A stretch of DNA of 64,000 nucleotides. Origin: Antarcticibacterium flavum (lineage in GTDB: Bacteria; Bacteroidota; Bacteroidia; Flavobacteriales; Flavobacteriaceae). Both the position numbers and the translations under genes were made by a program. Positions 18,187 through 29,429 of this stretch are shown piece after piece (position 1 is the stretch's first letter; each line of letters begins with the position of its first letter). Below the pieces are notes generated by a model. That model did not search any database. It was not told where the DNA came from and saw nothing but the letters and a program-made list of their open reading frames with translations. The stretch lies in the NCBI RefSeq assembly GCF_006159205.1, contig NZ_CP040812.1, positions 2,108,001 through 2,172,000 on the forward strand, written 5' to 3'.

Positions 18187-20586
18187 TTAAAAGCTATACC
18201 TCAAGGCCAGTACCAGGTTTCTTCCCGGTGCGGTAAGGCCAGATGAATAGGTACGATAGCGCTGGTCGGTAATATTTTCTAAGGATGCCGTGGCTTGCCA
18301 GTGTTCGTCGATCTCATACTGCCCGGTAAAATTAAGGGTATACCAGGAAGGGGAGTAAGGATTTCCGTTTTCATCTACAGCATATAAAAATGCTTTGCCC
18401 TGTTCCTCCGGTGCCAGGTCCTCATAATCGAACTGCCCGTTGTATTCACTAAAGAAGTCCAGCTTCACTTTCCCGGAAGTCCATACAAGGTGAGTGTTTC
18501 CAAATAACGGAGCCGCGTGGCGAAGCGGTACAGTGCTGCCGTCCTCCTGCTCCTCCCTACCGCGGGTAACTGTAAGCTGGGAAAGAATTTTTAAGGCCTG
18601 GGAGATCTTTAACTCTGCCCCGGCCTCAATCCCGTAAACATAAGCTCCTGCTGCGTTTTGAATTGCCTGCACCCTACTGGGCTCCCCCTGGTAATCTATA
18701 ATTGTAACTCCATTAAGATCAAATTCCCTGCGCACCATGGCATCTTCAAGGATGGTATAAAATGTTCCCAGGTCCACGATGAAATTATGGGAGATCTTCC
18801 AGTTAAGCCCGGCATCCATATTATAAGCATATTCAGGTCGCAATCCAGGGTTTGGCACAACAACCGCACCGGGCTCAGAGTCAAAGATCTTACCAATATC
18901 GTCAATATTAGGAGCCCTGAAGGCTGTAGAAATATTTGCCCTCCAGGTGGTCCTGTGATTTGGTTTCCAGTTTATTCCTGCGCTTCCCGTAAGGGCCCCG
19001 GTTTCCAGGTTGGCATTGTCAAATGGGAAATCATAAAAGGAATCCTCAAAATTTGCCCTAAGCAGGATCCTGTTATACCTGGCACCAAACTGTGCATTAA
19101 GTTGCTTATTGATCTCCCATTGAAAGCTGCTGTAGGCGGCGATGGATTGCCAGGAGGACCCATCGGGATATCTTGAAGGATCTGGTGCAATTGTATTATT
19201 AAGGAGATTTCTTTGAGACCCTGTGGAACCTATAAAATTAAGAACATACTCTGCTCCATAATGGAATTTATCCTTACCAAAGTTTTTTTCGAAATCCAGG
19301 TTTGCAGACCAGGCATCTACGTTCTCTTCTGAATGATATTTTATATCACCTCCAAAATCCCGGTCATTTCTGCTTTCATTAAAGAATTGATAAGCACCTG
19401 TAAATTTTACCTTGTCATACATTTTCCGGTGGGTTCGGGCTTCAATTTGCACATTTCCCAGAAACCATCTTTGCGGCCCGTAATACCATTCAGCACTACG
19501 GGGACGACCGTTCCGCTCCTGGTAGAGCCTGTCGTATCGCGGGAAATTTGAAGTGGTGGAATAATATAAACCCATTGTAAGATCCCACAATTCGTGGGGC
19601 TGGTAAGCGATCTTTTGGAGGAGGTTTATCTGGTTATATCCCGTTGGCACCTGCACCCGTGGATCATCATTGTCCACCACGAAATCCTCTCCATTCCTGG
19701 TAACGACATACTTGGGCCTTAGATATTCTTGAGGCCCATGGCTTCCCATCCTAAGATCTCCAAAATCTGAATATGAGATACTGCTTAAAAAAGCCCATTT
19801 CTCATATCCAAAATTAACATCGGCATGAACGGTTTTCTCATTGCTGGCAGTAGAGAATCTCGTAAATGCATTCCCACTTATATTCTCTTCTTTATAGGAG
19901 AAAACCGGTTTCAGGGTATAAAAATTCATCACCCCGCCTATAGCATCACTCCCGTAGATCACAGAGCCGGGGCCCAGGATCACCTCTGCCTCCCGTACTG
20001 CCAAAGGATCAACAGAGATTACATTTTGCAGATTCCCGCTGCGAAAGATCGCATTGTTCATACGCACCCCATCTACCGTGAGAAGAAGACGGTTGGTTGC
20101 AAACCCTCTTATCATTGGGCTACCACCACCCATCTGGCTCTTTTGCACATATACCTTGCCCGTTCTTTGGAGCATATCGGCAGAAGTTTGAGGGTTGGTA
20201 AAGGCAATCTCGGCAGGTTTTATGCTCACCAGTTTTTGCGGCACATCCCTGCTCCTGGAATTAAACCTGGAAACAGAAAGGACGATCTCCTGCAAATTAT
20301 TATCGTCAATAACCAAATAGACCTTTGCTCCTGCTGCCAATATTTGTTTCTTGGTAGTCACATGTTCCCGGTGGGAAACATGCTTGAAAATGATCACCTC
20401 CCCGGGTGAGAACTTTGTAAGATCTGCCCTTCCCTGGCCGGCAGTAAAGGTGCTTTTGGTCTTATCTCTGTTATAGATCGCTACATAGGGCAATGGTTTC
20501 CCTGTCTCTTCATCGATAACCAGGACCTCCTGTGCCTGTAATGAATTACATCCTGCAAGAAATAATATAAATAATAGTAACCGCAT
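18187..20586 (-). CDS. TonB-dependent outer-membrane receptor
   Basis: A 799-residue receptor with a signal peptide (cleavage probably after LQAQ), an N-terminal carboxypeptidase-regulatory-like domain (LVIDEETGKPLPYVAIYNR), a plug (TSADMLQRTGKVYVQ, MIRGFATNRLLLTVDGVRMNNA, GPGSVIYGSDAIGGVMNF) and a 22-strand-type barrel ending in the expected aromatic residue (LRYSF). The plug wording (SPMIRGF, RMNNAIFRSGNLQN) resembles haem/haemoglobin- and metal-type receptors, but the ligand cannot be assigned. Its ATG overlaps the recO stop by 1 bp. Confidence 0.92.
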   Translation of the reverse strand: MRLLLFILFLAGCNSLQAQEVLVIDEETGKPLPYVAIYNRDKTKSTFTAGQGRADLTKFSPGEVIIFKHVSHREHVTTKKQILAAGAKVYLVIDDNNLQEIVLSVSRFNSRSRDVPQKLVSIKPAEIAFTNPQTSADMLQRTGKVYVQKSQMGGGSPMIRGFATNRLLLTVDGVRMNNAIFRSGNLQNVISVDPLAVREAEVILGPGSVIYGSDAIGGVMNFYTLKPVFSYKEENISGNAFTRFSTASNEKTVHADVNFGYEKWAFLSSISYSDFGDLRMGSHGPQEYLRPKYVVTRNGEDFVVDNDDPRVQVPTGYNQINLLQKIAYQPHELWDLTMGLYYSTTSNFPRYDRLYQERNGRPRSAEWYYGPQRWFLGNVQIEARTHRKMYDKVKFTGAYQFFNESRNDRDFGGDIKYHSEENVDAWSANLDFEKNFGKDKFHYGAEYVLNFIGSTGSQRNLLNNTIAPDPSRYPDGSSWQSIAAYSSFQWEINKQLNAQFGARYNRILLRANFEDSFYDFPFDNANLETGALTGSAGINWKPNHRTTWRANISTAFRAPNIDDIGKIFDSEPGAVVVPNPGLRPEYAYNMDAGLNWKISHNFIVDLGTFYTILEDAMVRREFDLNGVTIIDYQGEPSRVQAIQNAAGAYVYGIEAGAELKISQALKILSQLTVTRGREEQEDGSTVPLRHAAPLFGNTHLVWTSGKVKLDFFSEYNGQFDYEDLAPEEQGKAFLYAVDENGNPYSPSWYTLNFTGQYEIDEHWQATASLENITDQRYRTYSSGLTAPGRNLVLALRYSF

Positions 20587-21305
20587 TAATTAAAAATTTC
20601 ATTTAGCACCGTAAGGGATTGCGGGTTCCTGAATGATTCAATATGTAAACGGTAATAAGCGAGTAACATGGTAAGAAAATTAGCGCGTGCGCTCCTGGTT
20701 AGTTTTATATGCTCCAAGTCATCAAAATTTGTACCGAGAAGCTGCTTTAGAAGTACAAAATTAGGCCCGTCTATACAATACTCATTGGTTTTCTCCTCCT
20801 GGAAAATACCATCCAGGAGATTGAAACAGGAACCACCTTCAAGGGAATCATCCGGATAGAACCCCAGGTACCTGGTAAGCTCCAGCAGGAACAACAGGTG
20901 AAAGTTGGAAATATTTTCGGTTTGATCAAGGTAATTAACAGCTCCTTCCAGGTAAACGTATAGAGGCTCATTTTGTTCCTCCTCCTGGATGGCACTTCGC
21001 AAAACTTCAGAAAGAAACAAGACCATCGTGCTCTTCACCACATTGGTATGGAGACTCTGGTAATGCAACAGCAGCCGGGCATCCTGTAAATATTCCAGTT
21101 TACCTTTATCCTTGTGTTTTGCCACCAGCTCCAGCTGGGTGAGCGGCTGGAACATGGAGGCTTTGAATTTCCCTTTCCTTGACTTAAGCACCCCCCGCAG
21201 GAGATAGCTCTTTAAGCCTGAGGTTTGAGTAAAGCATCGCACAATAAGATCTGCCTCAGCATACTTAAGCGCGCTAATAACGATTGCCCGGGTGTTTACC
21301 AGCAT
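20586..21305 (-). CDS. recO: DNA repair protein RecO
   Basis: RecO loads RecA on SSB-coated DNA with RecR in the RecFOR pathway. The 239-residue product has the N-terminal OB fold (LVNTRAIVISALKYAEADLIVRCFT, GLKSYLLRG) and the helical C-terminal part; the family's zinc cysteines are not obvious, as in many Bacteroidota RecO proteins. It is directly upstream of the TonB receptor (TAATG, 1-bp overlap). That is an odd functional pair, but the coupling is clear. Confidence 0.93.
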   Translation of the reverse strand: MLVNTRAIVISALKYAEADLIVRCFTQTSGLKSYLLRGVLKSRKGKFKASMFQPLTQLELVAKHKDKGKLEYLQDARLLLHYQSLHTNVVKSTMVLFLSEVLRSAIQEEEQNEPLYVYLEGAVNYLDQTENISNFHLLFLLELTRYLGFYPDDSLEGGSCFNLLDGIFQEEKTNEYCIDGPNFVLLKQLLGTNFDDLEHIKLTRSARANFLTMLLAYYRLHIESFRNPQSLTVLNEIFN

Positions 21306-21380
21306 GGAATTTATTTACCACCCGAAGATATAAAAATCGGGGTTTACATTCGGTCCTCTTATTAAGCACCCAACCTTTAA

Positions 21381-24300
21381 TTAATTTCTTACGGGGGTTT
21401 CCCTTTGCGCATTAAGCAGGATAGTTTCCATCTCGTTTATAAGCACCGCAAGTTCTTCTGAAAGCTCTTTGAAAACCACGTAAGCACCATCTGTTGGCCT
21501 TGCCTCGCCGCTGTCTACTATAAGACCAAGAGTGGCGATCTTATTATTGAGCCGTATAGGATAATTTAAAGGATCCTGGTTACTCTGGTTTTTTACCTGG
21601 TATATAGCTTCTTCCACTGCATTCAGGCTTTCCAGCACAGCGGGATCAATATCTTCTCCCTGGCTTTCCTTATATTCTCTAATTTTAATCACCGCCTCAT
21701 TGGCCTCGCTCACCTTTTCCCTGATCTTGACCAGCAAATCAAATTGCTCCTCCAGGTCTTCCCGGGTTACATCCTCAATTCTTGGATCCATCTTCACTTC
21801 AAAGCGTTCACTTTCCGTTTTTCCATTGGCAGTCACCCTTACGGTATACCATCCCGGCACAACCATAGGGCCACGTTCAGGTCTTGCCGACCATAGGATC
21901 ATCCCGTCAAATACGGTGGATCCGGGCAGGCGCAGGTCCCAGGTGTAAGTATTAAGTCCACGGTTGGTGGTAGGCCCTGTGGTTTTCTTTTCTTCGGAAG
22001 GTTTTTCCTCTTTTCCACCCTCTTGTGCTGCCGTTGCTTCTGAAGTTTCCTTCTCCCCCTTTGCCGCCTTGATTCCATCTTCTTCCTTTTCCTCCACCTC
22101 TTCAGTAACAAAAGACTGTATAACTTCTCCTGAAGCATCTAGGATCTCGATCTTCACCTCCCCTGCTTCCCGTGCCAGATTATAGTTGAAAACAGCATCC
22201 TGCACACGGCGTACTGCGTAATAGGGGGTGTAGAGGTGAAGTTCCTTTGCCAGGTTTTCCTTGTTGTATTCCCTAATGGGTGCAATATCATCAAGGATCC
22301 ACATGCTCCTGCCGTGGGTGGCGATGGCCAGATCCTTTTCTGTAACGGCAAGGTCCCGTATGGCAACATCGGGTAAATTGAGCTGCAGGGAATTCCACTG
22401 TTCCCCGTCGTCAAAGGAAACATACATTCCATGTTCTGTACCTGCATAAAGTACTCCCGGGGTGGTTATATCTTCCCTTACCGCGTGCACATAATGCCCT
22501 TCCGGAATCCCGTTTATGATCTTCTTCCAGGTTTTCCCGTAGTCATTGGTCTTAAAGATATATGGGGACCTGTCGTTCATTTGGTAGCGCTTTACTGCCA
22601 CATAAGCCGCCCCTGCCTTATGCCTCGATGCATCAATAATGCTCACCCGCGAATGCTTTTGAAGGCCGGAAGGAGTGATATTCTCCCAGGATTTTCCATG
22701 GTTACGTGTAATATGTATCAGGCCATCGTCTGACCCTGCCCAGAGGGTATTCACCTCGTGAAAAGAAGGTGCCAGCGCATAAATAGTGGCATAGAGTTCT
22801 GGGCCACTCATATCCAAAGTGATCTCTCCCCCGCTTACTCCCATGGTCTCAGGATCGGCATAGGTAAGGTCCGGGCTTATTTTTTCCCAGGATTGCCCTT
22901 CACTGGTGGTTGTCCACACGTGCTGGGAGGTAACATACAGCCGGTCCTCAAGAGTGGAGAAAACTATAGGGTAGGTCCAATGCACCCGCTCGGGAAGGGT
23001 TTCAGCAGCGTTACCCATAAAATAACGCGGATACGGCTCTATACGTCTTCGCTCTCCCGTTCTTCTATTGATCCTGGTGAGAACGGCTGAATAACTACCC
23101 GCATAGAAGATATCAAGGTTATTGGGATCCTGGGCAATGCACCCACTTTCACCACCTCCTACCGCATAGGAATGCACCCGGGGTTTAAGGGTATTATTCC
23201 CGGCACTAAGAAAATCCCAGCCTTCACTGGGAATGGCCACTGTGCTGTTATCCTGCTGGGCCCCGGCTATGAAATATGGAAAGTCATTAGTTGCTGTAAT
23301 ATGGTAAAGTTGTGCAGTGGGGAAATCCTCATCTGTCCAGGTCTTCCCGCCGTTAACACTTATTGTTCCCCCACCGTCATTGGCCTCTGCCATTCGGTTA
23401 GGATCATTGGGGTCTATCCACAGGTCGTGGTTATCGCCATGGGGCACCCTTATTTTCTCGTCAAAAGTTACTCCGCCATCTGTAGATTTCCAGAAATCAA
23501 CATTGAGTACGTAGACAGTTTCCCTGTCCTTAGGATCGGCATAGATTCGGGTGTAGTAGAATGCCCGCTGGCGCAACTTTCTGTCTTCGTTGGTCCTTTC
23601 CCAGGTCATCCCGGCATCATTGGATTGAAAAACGCCACCTTCATTGGCTTCGATGATTGCCCACACCCGGTTGGGATCCACAGGTGAAACGGTTATTCCA
23701 ATTTTCCCTATCGGCAACTGCGGCATCCCCGGTTTGTTGGTTAGTTCCTCCCAGGTCTTCCCGCCGTTGGTTGATTTGAAAAGGCCGGAGGCACCGCCCC
23801 CGCCCCACATTTTCCAGGGGGTGCGGTAAACTTCCCAAATGCTGGCGTAAATAGTTTCAGGATCATTGGGATCCAGGATAATATCTGCTGCCCCGGCCTT
23901 TGGCCCTTTGTACAGCACTTTATCCCAGGTCTTCCCGCCATTAGTAGTCTTAAAGACCCCGCGCTCTTCATTGGGCCCAAAGGGATGTCCTAACACTGCG
24001 GCATATACTATATCTGGATTGGTGGGATGAATACGAACCCGAGAGACGGTTTGTGAATCTTTTAAACCTACATGTTCCCAGGTCTTTCCTGCATCAACAG
24101 ATTTGTATATTCCGTCACCCTGCATAATATTCCCACGAAATTGAGATTCCCCCAAGCCTATATACACGACATCGGGATCACTGTCTGCCACATCAACGGC
24201 TCCTACAGAGGAGGCATTTATTTGCCCGTCTGTAACAGGATTCCAGGTAAGGCCGCCATCTGTAGTTTTCCAGAGTCCGCCCCCGGTGGCACCAAAATAA

Positions 24301-24497
24301 TATTCGTGGGGCCTGTTCGCATGCCCAGCAATTGCAGTAGATCTTCCACCGCGGTAAGGTCCTGCAATCCTGTATTCAAGGGTTTGAAAAGCTGAGGTGT
24401 CAATTTCCTGTTGCGCCTGTATTTTTTGCAGGGACAATAGAGAAAACAATAATGATAAAATTAGAGACAGCGTGAAGTAATAGCCTTTTTGTTTCAT
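21381..24497 (-). CDS. exported VPS10/BNR-repeat beta-propeller protein
   Basis: A 1038-residue secreted protein with signal peptide (LSLILSLLFSLLSLQKIQAQ). Many BNR/Asp-box repeats are visible (STDGGVTFDE, TTNGGKTWDKV, STNGGKTWEEL, SVNGGKTWTDE, NHGKSWENIT), giving the two-propeller sortilin/VPS10-like fold annotated as glycosyl hydrolase or WD40/YVTN/BNR protein. After the propellers comes a beta domain, split by a Glu/Lys-rich low-complexity insert around residues 790-830 (EEVEEKEEDGIKAAKGEKE), then a helical tail. Enzyme activity is not demonstrated for this group; extracellular or periplasmic binding or hydrolysis is possible. Confidence 0.82.
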   Translation of the reverse strand: MKQKGYYFTLSLILSLLFSLLSLQKIQAQQEIDTSAFQTLEYRIAGPYRGGRSTAIAGHANRPHEYYFGATGGGLWKTTDGGLTWNPVTDGQINASSVGAVDVADSDPDVVYIGLGESQFRGNIMQGDGIYKSVDAGKTWEHVGLKDSQTVSRVRIHPTNPDIVYAAVLGHPFGPNEERGVFKTTNGGKTWDKVLYKGPKAGAADIILDPNDPETIYASIWEVYRTPWKMWGGGGASGLFKSTNGGKTWEELTNKPGMPQLPIGKIGITVSPVDPNRVWAIIEANEGGVFQSNDAGMTWERTNEDRKLRQRAFYYTRIYADPKDRETVYVLNVDFWKSTDGGVTFDEKIRVPHGDNHDLWIDPNDPNRMAEANDGGGTISVNGGKTWTDEDFPTAQLYHITATNDFPYFIAGAQQDNSTVAIPSEGWDFLSAGNNTLKPRVHSYAVGGGESGCIAQDPNNLDIFYAGSYSAVLTRINRRTGERRRIEPYPRYFMGNAAETLPERVHWTYPIVFSTLEDRLYVTSQHVWTTTSEGQSWEKISPDLTYADPETMGVSGGEITLDMSGPELYATIYALAPSFHEVNTLWAGSDDGLIHITRNHGKSWENITPSGLQKHSRVSIIDASRHKAGAAYVAVKRYQMNDRSPYIFKTNDYGKTWKKIINGIPEGHYVHAVREDITTPGVLYAGTEHGMYVSFDDGEQWNSLQLNLPDVAIRDLAVTEKDLAIATHGRSMWILDDIAPIREYNKENLAKELHLYTPYYAVRRVQDAVFNYNLAREAGEVKIEILDASGEVIQSFVTEEVEEKEEDGIKAAKGEKETSEATAAQEGGKEEKPSEEKKTTGPTTNRGLNTYTWDLRLPGSTVFDGMILWSARPERGPMVVPGWYTVRVTANGKTESERFEVKMDPRIEDVTREDLEEQFDLLVKIREKVSEANEAVIKIREYKESQGEDIDPAVLESLNAVEEAIYQVKNQSNQDPLNYPIRLNNKIATLGLIVDSGEARPTDGAYVVFKELSEELAVLINEMETILLNAQRETPVRN

Positions 24498-24813
24498 AGT
24501 ATGTAAGGAATGTACTTCAAGTTTAAGGATTTTTTGTCTTTAAAACCTAAAAGTGGTGGGGGAAATGCGGGATAACAGAATTGCCGGCAGGAAATTCTCC
24601 TAACTTCAATTATAAGGAAGACTAGTTTTTACTGGACTTTTTGAAGATTTCAAAGTAAAATTTCTCCGGGGCAAGCCTGCAGAGCATTTTAGTGGAACAC
24701 GTTTTCGAACTTCACTACATTTACTTACGAGGCAAGCGTAGGGGTATTTACCCTCTTCGAATAAAAAATGCCGCTCGAGGAGCGGCACTTAATTTTTTGT
24801 ATATAAGGTTGGA
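24498..24813. other. non-coding gap with a GGGGCAAGCC-type repeat and a terminator
   Basis: No convincing gene. The segment 24665-24760 carries the phrases GGGGCAAGCC and GAGGCAAGCGTAGGGG. The first echoes the inverted GGCTTGCCCC of the 40.37/40.51 kb duplication. It may be a dispersed flavobacterial intergenic repeat; only the shared words are seen. Confidence 0.45.
24763..24798 (-). terminator. intrinsic terminator after gdhA
   Basis: Seven-base perfect stem TGCCGCT / AGCGGCA (24769-24775 with 24781-24787) and loop CGAGG. It is flanked by A6 on one side and T6 on the other, so it could work in both directions. The T-rich tail on the minus strand fits gdhA, whose stop is at 24814. Confidence 0.85.
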
Positions 24814-26165
<1,352 letters not shown>

Positions 26166-26202
26166 CTATTATTGTTATTAAAAACGTTTGCGTAAACTGA
26201 TG

Positions 26203-26210
26203 CAAATATA
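26203..26210 (-). promoter_or_regulatory. TAnnTTTG -7 box for gdhA
   Basis: The minus strand reads TATATTTG, an exact match to the Bacteroidota -7 consensus, 46 bp before the gdhA ATG. I do not see a clear TTG at the -33 position. Confidence 0.5.
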
Positions 26211-26324
26211 AAGATTCTTTAATGATAGGCCTTGTAATTTTTTGATTTGATATAAAATTAACGACTCAATTTATTAGCGCAAAGAGGTCTTAAGATACTG
26301 TGAAAATTGTTAACTTCTATTTTA

Positions 26325-26332
26325 TATATTTG
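26325..26332 (+). promoter_or_regulatory. TAnnTTTG -7 box for the outer-membrane-type gene
   Basis: Exact TATATTTG, 22 bp before the ATG at 26355. A TTG at 26307-26309 lies 15 bp upstream, slightly closer than the usual spacing. Together with the box at 26203-26210 it makes this a two-way promoter region. Confidence 0.5.
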
Positions 26333-26354
26333 TTTCTCCTTCAACCGGGTATAC

Positions 26355-27131
26355 ATGGCGAAGTTTCGCATTCTTGTTTTCTCAATAATTTTTTGTGCGC
26401 TTTCTACTCAAAGAGCAGGAGCACAGATAGGTATTTCCCATGAAGTTGGGGTGATCCTTGGCCCTGCCTCCTTTTTTACCGATTACGGGGAGCGATGGAA
26501 TTTAAAGAACAATATTGAAAATGCCGGTTTTGGGATAGGGTTTGTGCATTATATGAACTTTGCCTATCAGGCTGAATGTAATTGTTACCCCACTCAAAAT
26601 TATTTTAGTGATCACTTCAAGATTCGCACAGAGATGGATTACCTCTTTAGCGACCTGGAACATTATGGCCCGGTAGCCAACAAGGATTCTGAAGGTGGAA
26701 GGTTGTTACGGGCAATGCACGGCAGGACCCAGCTTCTGGAAATAGGTGCAGCTTTGGAGTATTATCCCCTTAGCATAAAAGATTATACCTCTTTTGGCCT
26801 GCGCTTCTCACCTTTCATCGCTGCCGGCTTCCACTTTGTGTATTTCAAGCCCACAGCCTGGTCAGACCTTGGTGAGATAGATAACCCCAAGGTGATATTT
26901 CCCACCTTCATAGGAGGAATAGACCTCGACGGGGGATCTACCTGGTCCCTGCAGGGAAGTATTGGTACCCGGTACAGGTTAAACCTGGTAAGTGACCTGG
27001 TTGTGGAAGCCAGGTGGAACTATTATGATACCGACTGGCTTGACGGTTTAAATATTGAGGCTCCTCAAAATAAGTACAATGATTTTGTCATGTGGTTCAC
27101 TGTAGGCTATGTCTACTACCTCAACTACTAA
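26355..27131 (+). CDS. exported outer-membrane-type beta protein of unknown function
   Basis: A 258-residue protein starting at ATG 26355; the longer frame would need a non-ATG start inside the promoter. It has a signal peptide (ILVFSIIFCALSTQRAGAQ) and many alternating beta-strand segments ending VMWFTVGYVYYLNY, consistent with a small outer-membrane barrel. A CNCYP cysteine pair lies near residue 75. From memory it resembles the flavobacterial 'THC0290_0291 family', which also sits beside glutamate dehydrogenase; this is unverified. Divergent from gdhA. No functional motif. Confidence 0.7.
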   Translation: MAKFRILVFSIIFCALSTQRAGAQIGISHEVGVILGPASFFTDYGERWNLKNNIENAGFGIGFVHYMNFAYQAECNCYPTQNYFSDHFKIRTEMDYLFSDLEHYGPVANKDSEGGRLLRAMHGRTQLLEIGAALEYYPLSIKDYTSFGLRFSPFIAAGFHFVYFKPTAWSDLGEIDNPKVIFPTFIGGIDLDGGSTWSLQGSIGTRYRLNLVSDLVVEARWNYYDTDWLDGLNIEAPQNKYNDFVMWFTVGYVYYLNY

Positions 27132-27311
27132 GAATACCCGGTTCCCAAGAGCAAAGAAACAAGAGCCAAGAGCCAAGAAACAAGAACCAGGACTTATTAA
27201 CAGAATGACTTCGCACTCCTGAGCCCAAACGACATTTGATCTTTCTGTTCTCTGTTCTATTTTCTTTGTTCTCTTTTCTCCAATCAACATTGTTTAACGA
27301 AAAAGAAATTT
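27132..27311. repeat. AACAAGAGCC-type degenerate repeat cluster
   Basis: At 27143-27191 the plus strand carries a run of 7-8-nt words (CAAGAGC, AAAGAAAC, AAGAGCC, AAGAAAC, AAGAACC). A TTCTGTTCTCTGTTC-like run lies at 27241-27282. The same words occur inverted at 35691-35745 and direct at 54869-54902. Confidence 0.65.
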
Positions 27312-28454
27312 TCATTCCAGAGCCTGTTCCAGGTCCCCGATAAGATCTTCTTCATCTTCAATACCTACACTCAATCTTATAAGAGAATCCACCACCCCGG
27401 TTTTCTCACGTTCTTCCACGGGAATTGAGGCATGTGTCATACTTACAGGATGCCCGGCGAGAGATTCAACTCCCCCCAGGGATTCTGCCAGGGTAAATAT
27501 CTTTAATTTCTCCACTACCTTAACGGCACTTTCAAGGGTGCCCTGTGCAGTAGTAAAAGAGATCATTCCCCCAAAGCCGCTCATTTGCTTTTTAGCGATC
27601 TCGTGGTTAGGATTATCTTCAAACCCGGGCCAGTACACTTTTCCAACCCTGGGATGTGTTTTAAGGAACCTTGCGATCTTCTCTCCATTTTCACAATGCC
27701 TCTGCATACGTAAGTGTAAGGTCTTTATTCCTCGCAGCACAAGAAAGCTGTCCTGCGGACCACAAATCGCCCCACTTGCATTTTGAATGAAGTATAATTT
27801 CTTTGCCAGCTGTTCATCCTTTACAACCAGTCCTCCAAGAACCACGTCGCTGTGGCCTCCCAGGTATTTTGTCGCGCTGTGCATCACAATATCTGCCCCC
27901 AGGTCCAGCGGCCGCTGCAGGTATGGCGTGGCAAAGGTATTGTCTACTGCCAGGAGGAGGTTATGCTTTTTGGCAACCCTGGAACAGGCTTCAATATCAA
28001 TAATATTCATCATTGGATTGGTAGGAGTCTCAACCCAAATAAGCTTTGTGTTTTCATTAATGTGCTCCTCTAAAGAAGAAGCATCCTGCATTCCAATAAA
28101 CCGAAATTTTAATCCAAAACCTTCAAATATCTTTGTGAATAATCTATATGACCCTCCATATAGATCATTTGTGGATATGATCTCATCACCGGGTTTGAAA
28201 AGTTTCATCACGGCATCAATTGCAGCAAGACCTGAACCGAAGGCCATTCCAAATCTCCCATTTTCAATGCTCGCCAGGGAATTTTCAAGGGCGGTGCGGG
28301 TAGGATTGGCACTGCGGGAATACTCATAACCCTTATGTCCTCCGGGAGTGGTTTGCGAATAAGTTGTTGTTTGGTATATGGGAGGCATTACTGCTCCATA
28401 GGCCGGGTCAATATTCTGTTGTCCCCCATGGATGGTTTTGGTATTGAATTTCAT
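27312..28454 (-). CDS. cystathionine gamma-synthase (Cys/Met metabolism PLP enzyme)
   Basis: A 380-residue PLP enzyme of the Cys/Met family, making cystathionine from an activated homoserine and cysteine (gamma-synthase) or cleaving it (gamma-lyase). The PLP lysine is Lys196 in [13 protein letters not shown]. Also visible are YSRSANPTR, the phosphate-binding FGSGLAAI, and the C-terminal [12 protein letters not shown] and HASIP signature. Synthase and lyase cannot be cleanly told apart by eye; flavobacterial orthologues are usually called gamma-synthase. It stands alone on the minus strand; no riboswitch is apparent in its leader. Confidence 0.88.
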   Translation of the reverse strand: MKFNTKTIHGGQQNIDPAYGAVMPPIYQTTTYSQTTPGGHKGYEYSRSANPTRTALENSLASIENGRFGMAFGSGLAAIDAVMKLFKPGDEIISTNDLYGGSYRLFTKIFEGFGLKFRFIGMQDASSLEEHINENTKLIWVETPTNPMMNIIDIEACSRVAKKHNLLLAVDNTFATPYLQRPLDLGADIVMHSATKYLGGHSDVVLGGLVVKDEQLAKKLYFIQNASGAICGPQDSFLVLRGIKTLHLRMQRHCENGEKIARFLKTHPRVGKVYWPGFEDNPNHEIAKKQMSGFGGMISFTTAQGTLESAVKVVEKLKIFTLAESLGGVESLAGHPVSMTHASIPVEEREKTGVVDSLIRLSVGIEDEEDLIGDLEQALE

Positions 28455-28633
28455 AAATGAGAATTAAAATATTTTTAAAATGAAAACATCCTGATGTTAT
28501 TAATTATAAGTCGATTACAAGGCAATATCCACAAAGAATAAGGTAAATTATAACCTCTAAATTATTTGCTTCTAATGTACTACTCCTGTTGGGGATTGGC
28601 AAAATTGCATGTACCTTTATCCCTAATTTAACA

Positions 28634-29398
28634 ATGAAAAATGCCGTGAAAAAGCTGCTTTGCACTCTTTTTATTATCACATTATTAACCGGTTGCGGGA
28701 AAGAGACCCCTCCACCTGTATTTGAGGAATTTCATATCGATGAGGTATCCAGTGTAGACTGCGACCCCGAGGAGGAAAATTGTGCTTTTATAAGCATTCA
28801 TATTCCCTGGGCCAAAAATGACAATGACAGGAACAGGAACATTAACCGGCATATAGAGCAGCATGTCATCAATTTGATCGACTTCCAGGAGGAAAATGAT
28901 TTTGGAAGCCTGGAAGCACTTTCGCAGAATTTTATCGATAATTATGAAGCATCTGCAAAGGAATTCCCGGAATACAACATCCCCTGGGAGGCATCAGTCG
29001 CAGGAAGGATCTTAACAAATTCGCCTGAACTTATCTCCATGGAATTTAAACTGGCCATTTTCACCGGCGGGGCTCATGGATTTACAAGTACCAGTTACCT
29101 CAACTTTAACCCGGAAACAGGGGAGACCTATGAAACTTCAGAGCTTTTCACTTCGGAATTCAATGAGTATGCAGAGCGTTTATTCCGTGAGAAGAATGAT
29201 ATCCCGCAGGACCAGCCCATCAACAGTACCGGATATTTCTTTGAGGGTGACAGCTTCAGCCTGCCACAGAACATTGGTTTTTACCGTAACAGGATCATAT
29301 TAAGGTATAACGCTTATGAAGTAGCCTCATATTCAGAAGGGGGCATACAGCTGGAGATACCAAAGGAACAGGCAGAAGAATACCTGAAGATACTTTAA
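28634..29398 (+). CDS. DUF3298/DUF4163-type lipoprotein
   Basis: A 254-residue lipoprotein; the start at ATG 28634 places a lipobox (TLLTGCGKE) about 20 residues in. The mature part follows the DUF4163 + DUF3298 pattern seen in RsiV-like proteins: an N-terminal domain with a Cys pair (DCDPEEENC), the conserved FTGGAHGFTST turn and the C-terminal RIILRYNAYEVASYSEG. RsiV binds lysozyme, but most members are of unknown function. It is first in a plus-strand group with the ArsC-like gene (31-bp gap). Confidence 0.82.
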   Translation: MKNAVKKLLCTLFIITLLTGCGKETPPPVFEEFHIDEVSSVDCDPEEENCAFISIHIPWAKNDNDRNRNINRHIEQHVINLIDFQEENDFGSLEALSQNFIDNYEASAKEFPEYNIPWEASVAGRILTNSPELISMEFKLAIFTGGAHGFTSTSYLNFNPETGETYETSELFTSEFNEYAERLFREKNDIPQDQPINSTGYFFEGDSFSLPQNIGFYRNRIILRYNAYEVASYSEGGIQLEIPKEQAEEYLKIL

Positions 29399-29429
29399 GT
29401 TCATAAGACCTTCAGCAAAAAAATAAAGT

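Noticed and set aside
24606..24788. 60-residue minus-strand frame between gdhA and the BNR gene
   Set aside because: It overlaps the terminator hairpin and the GGGGCAAGCC repeat and has no protein features.
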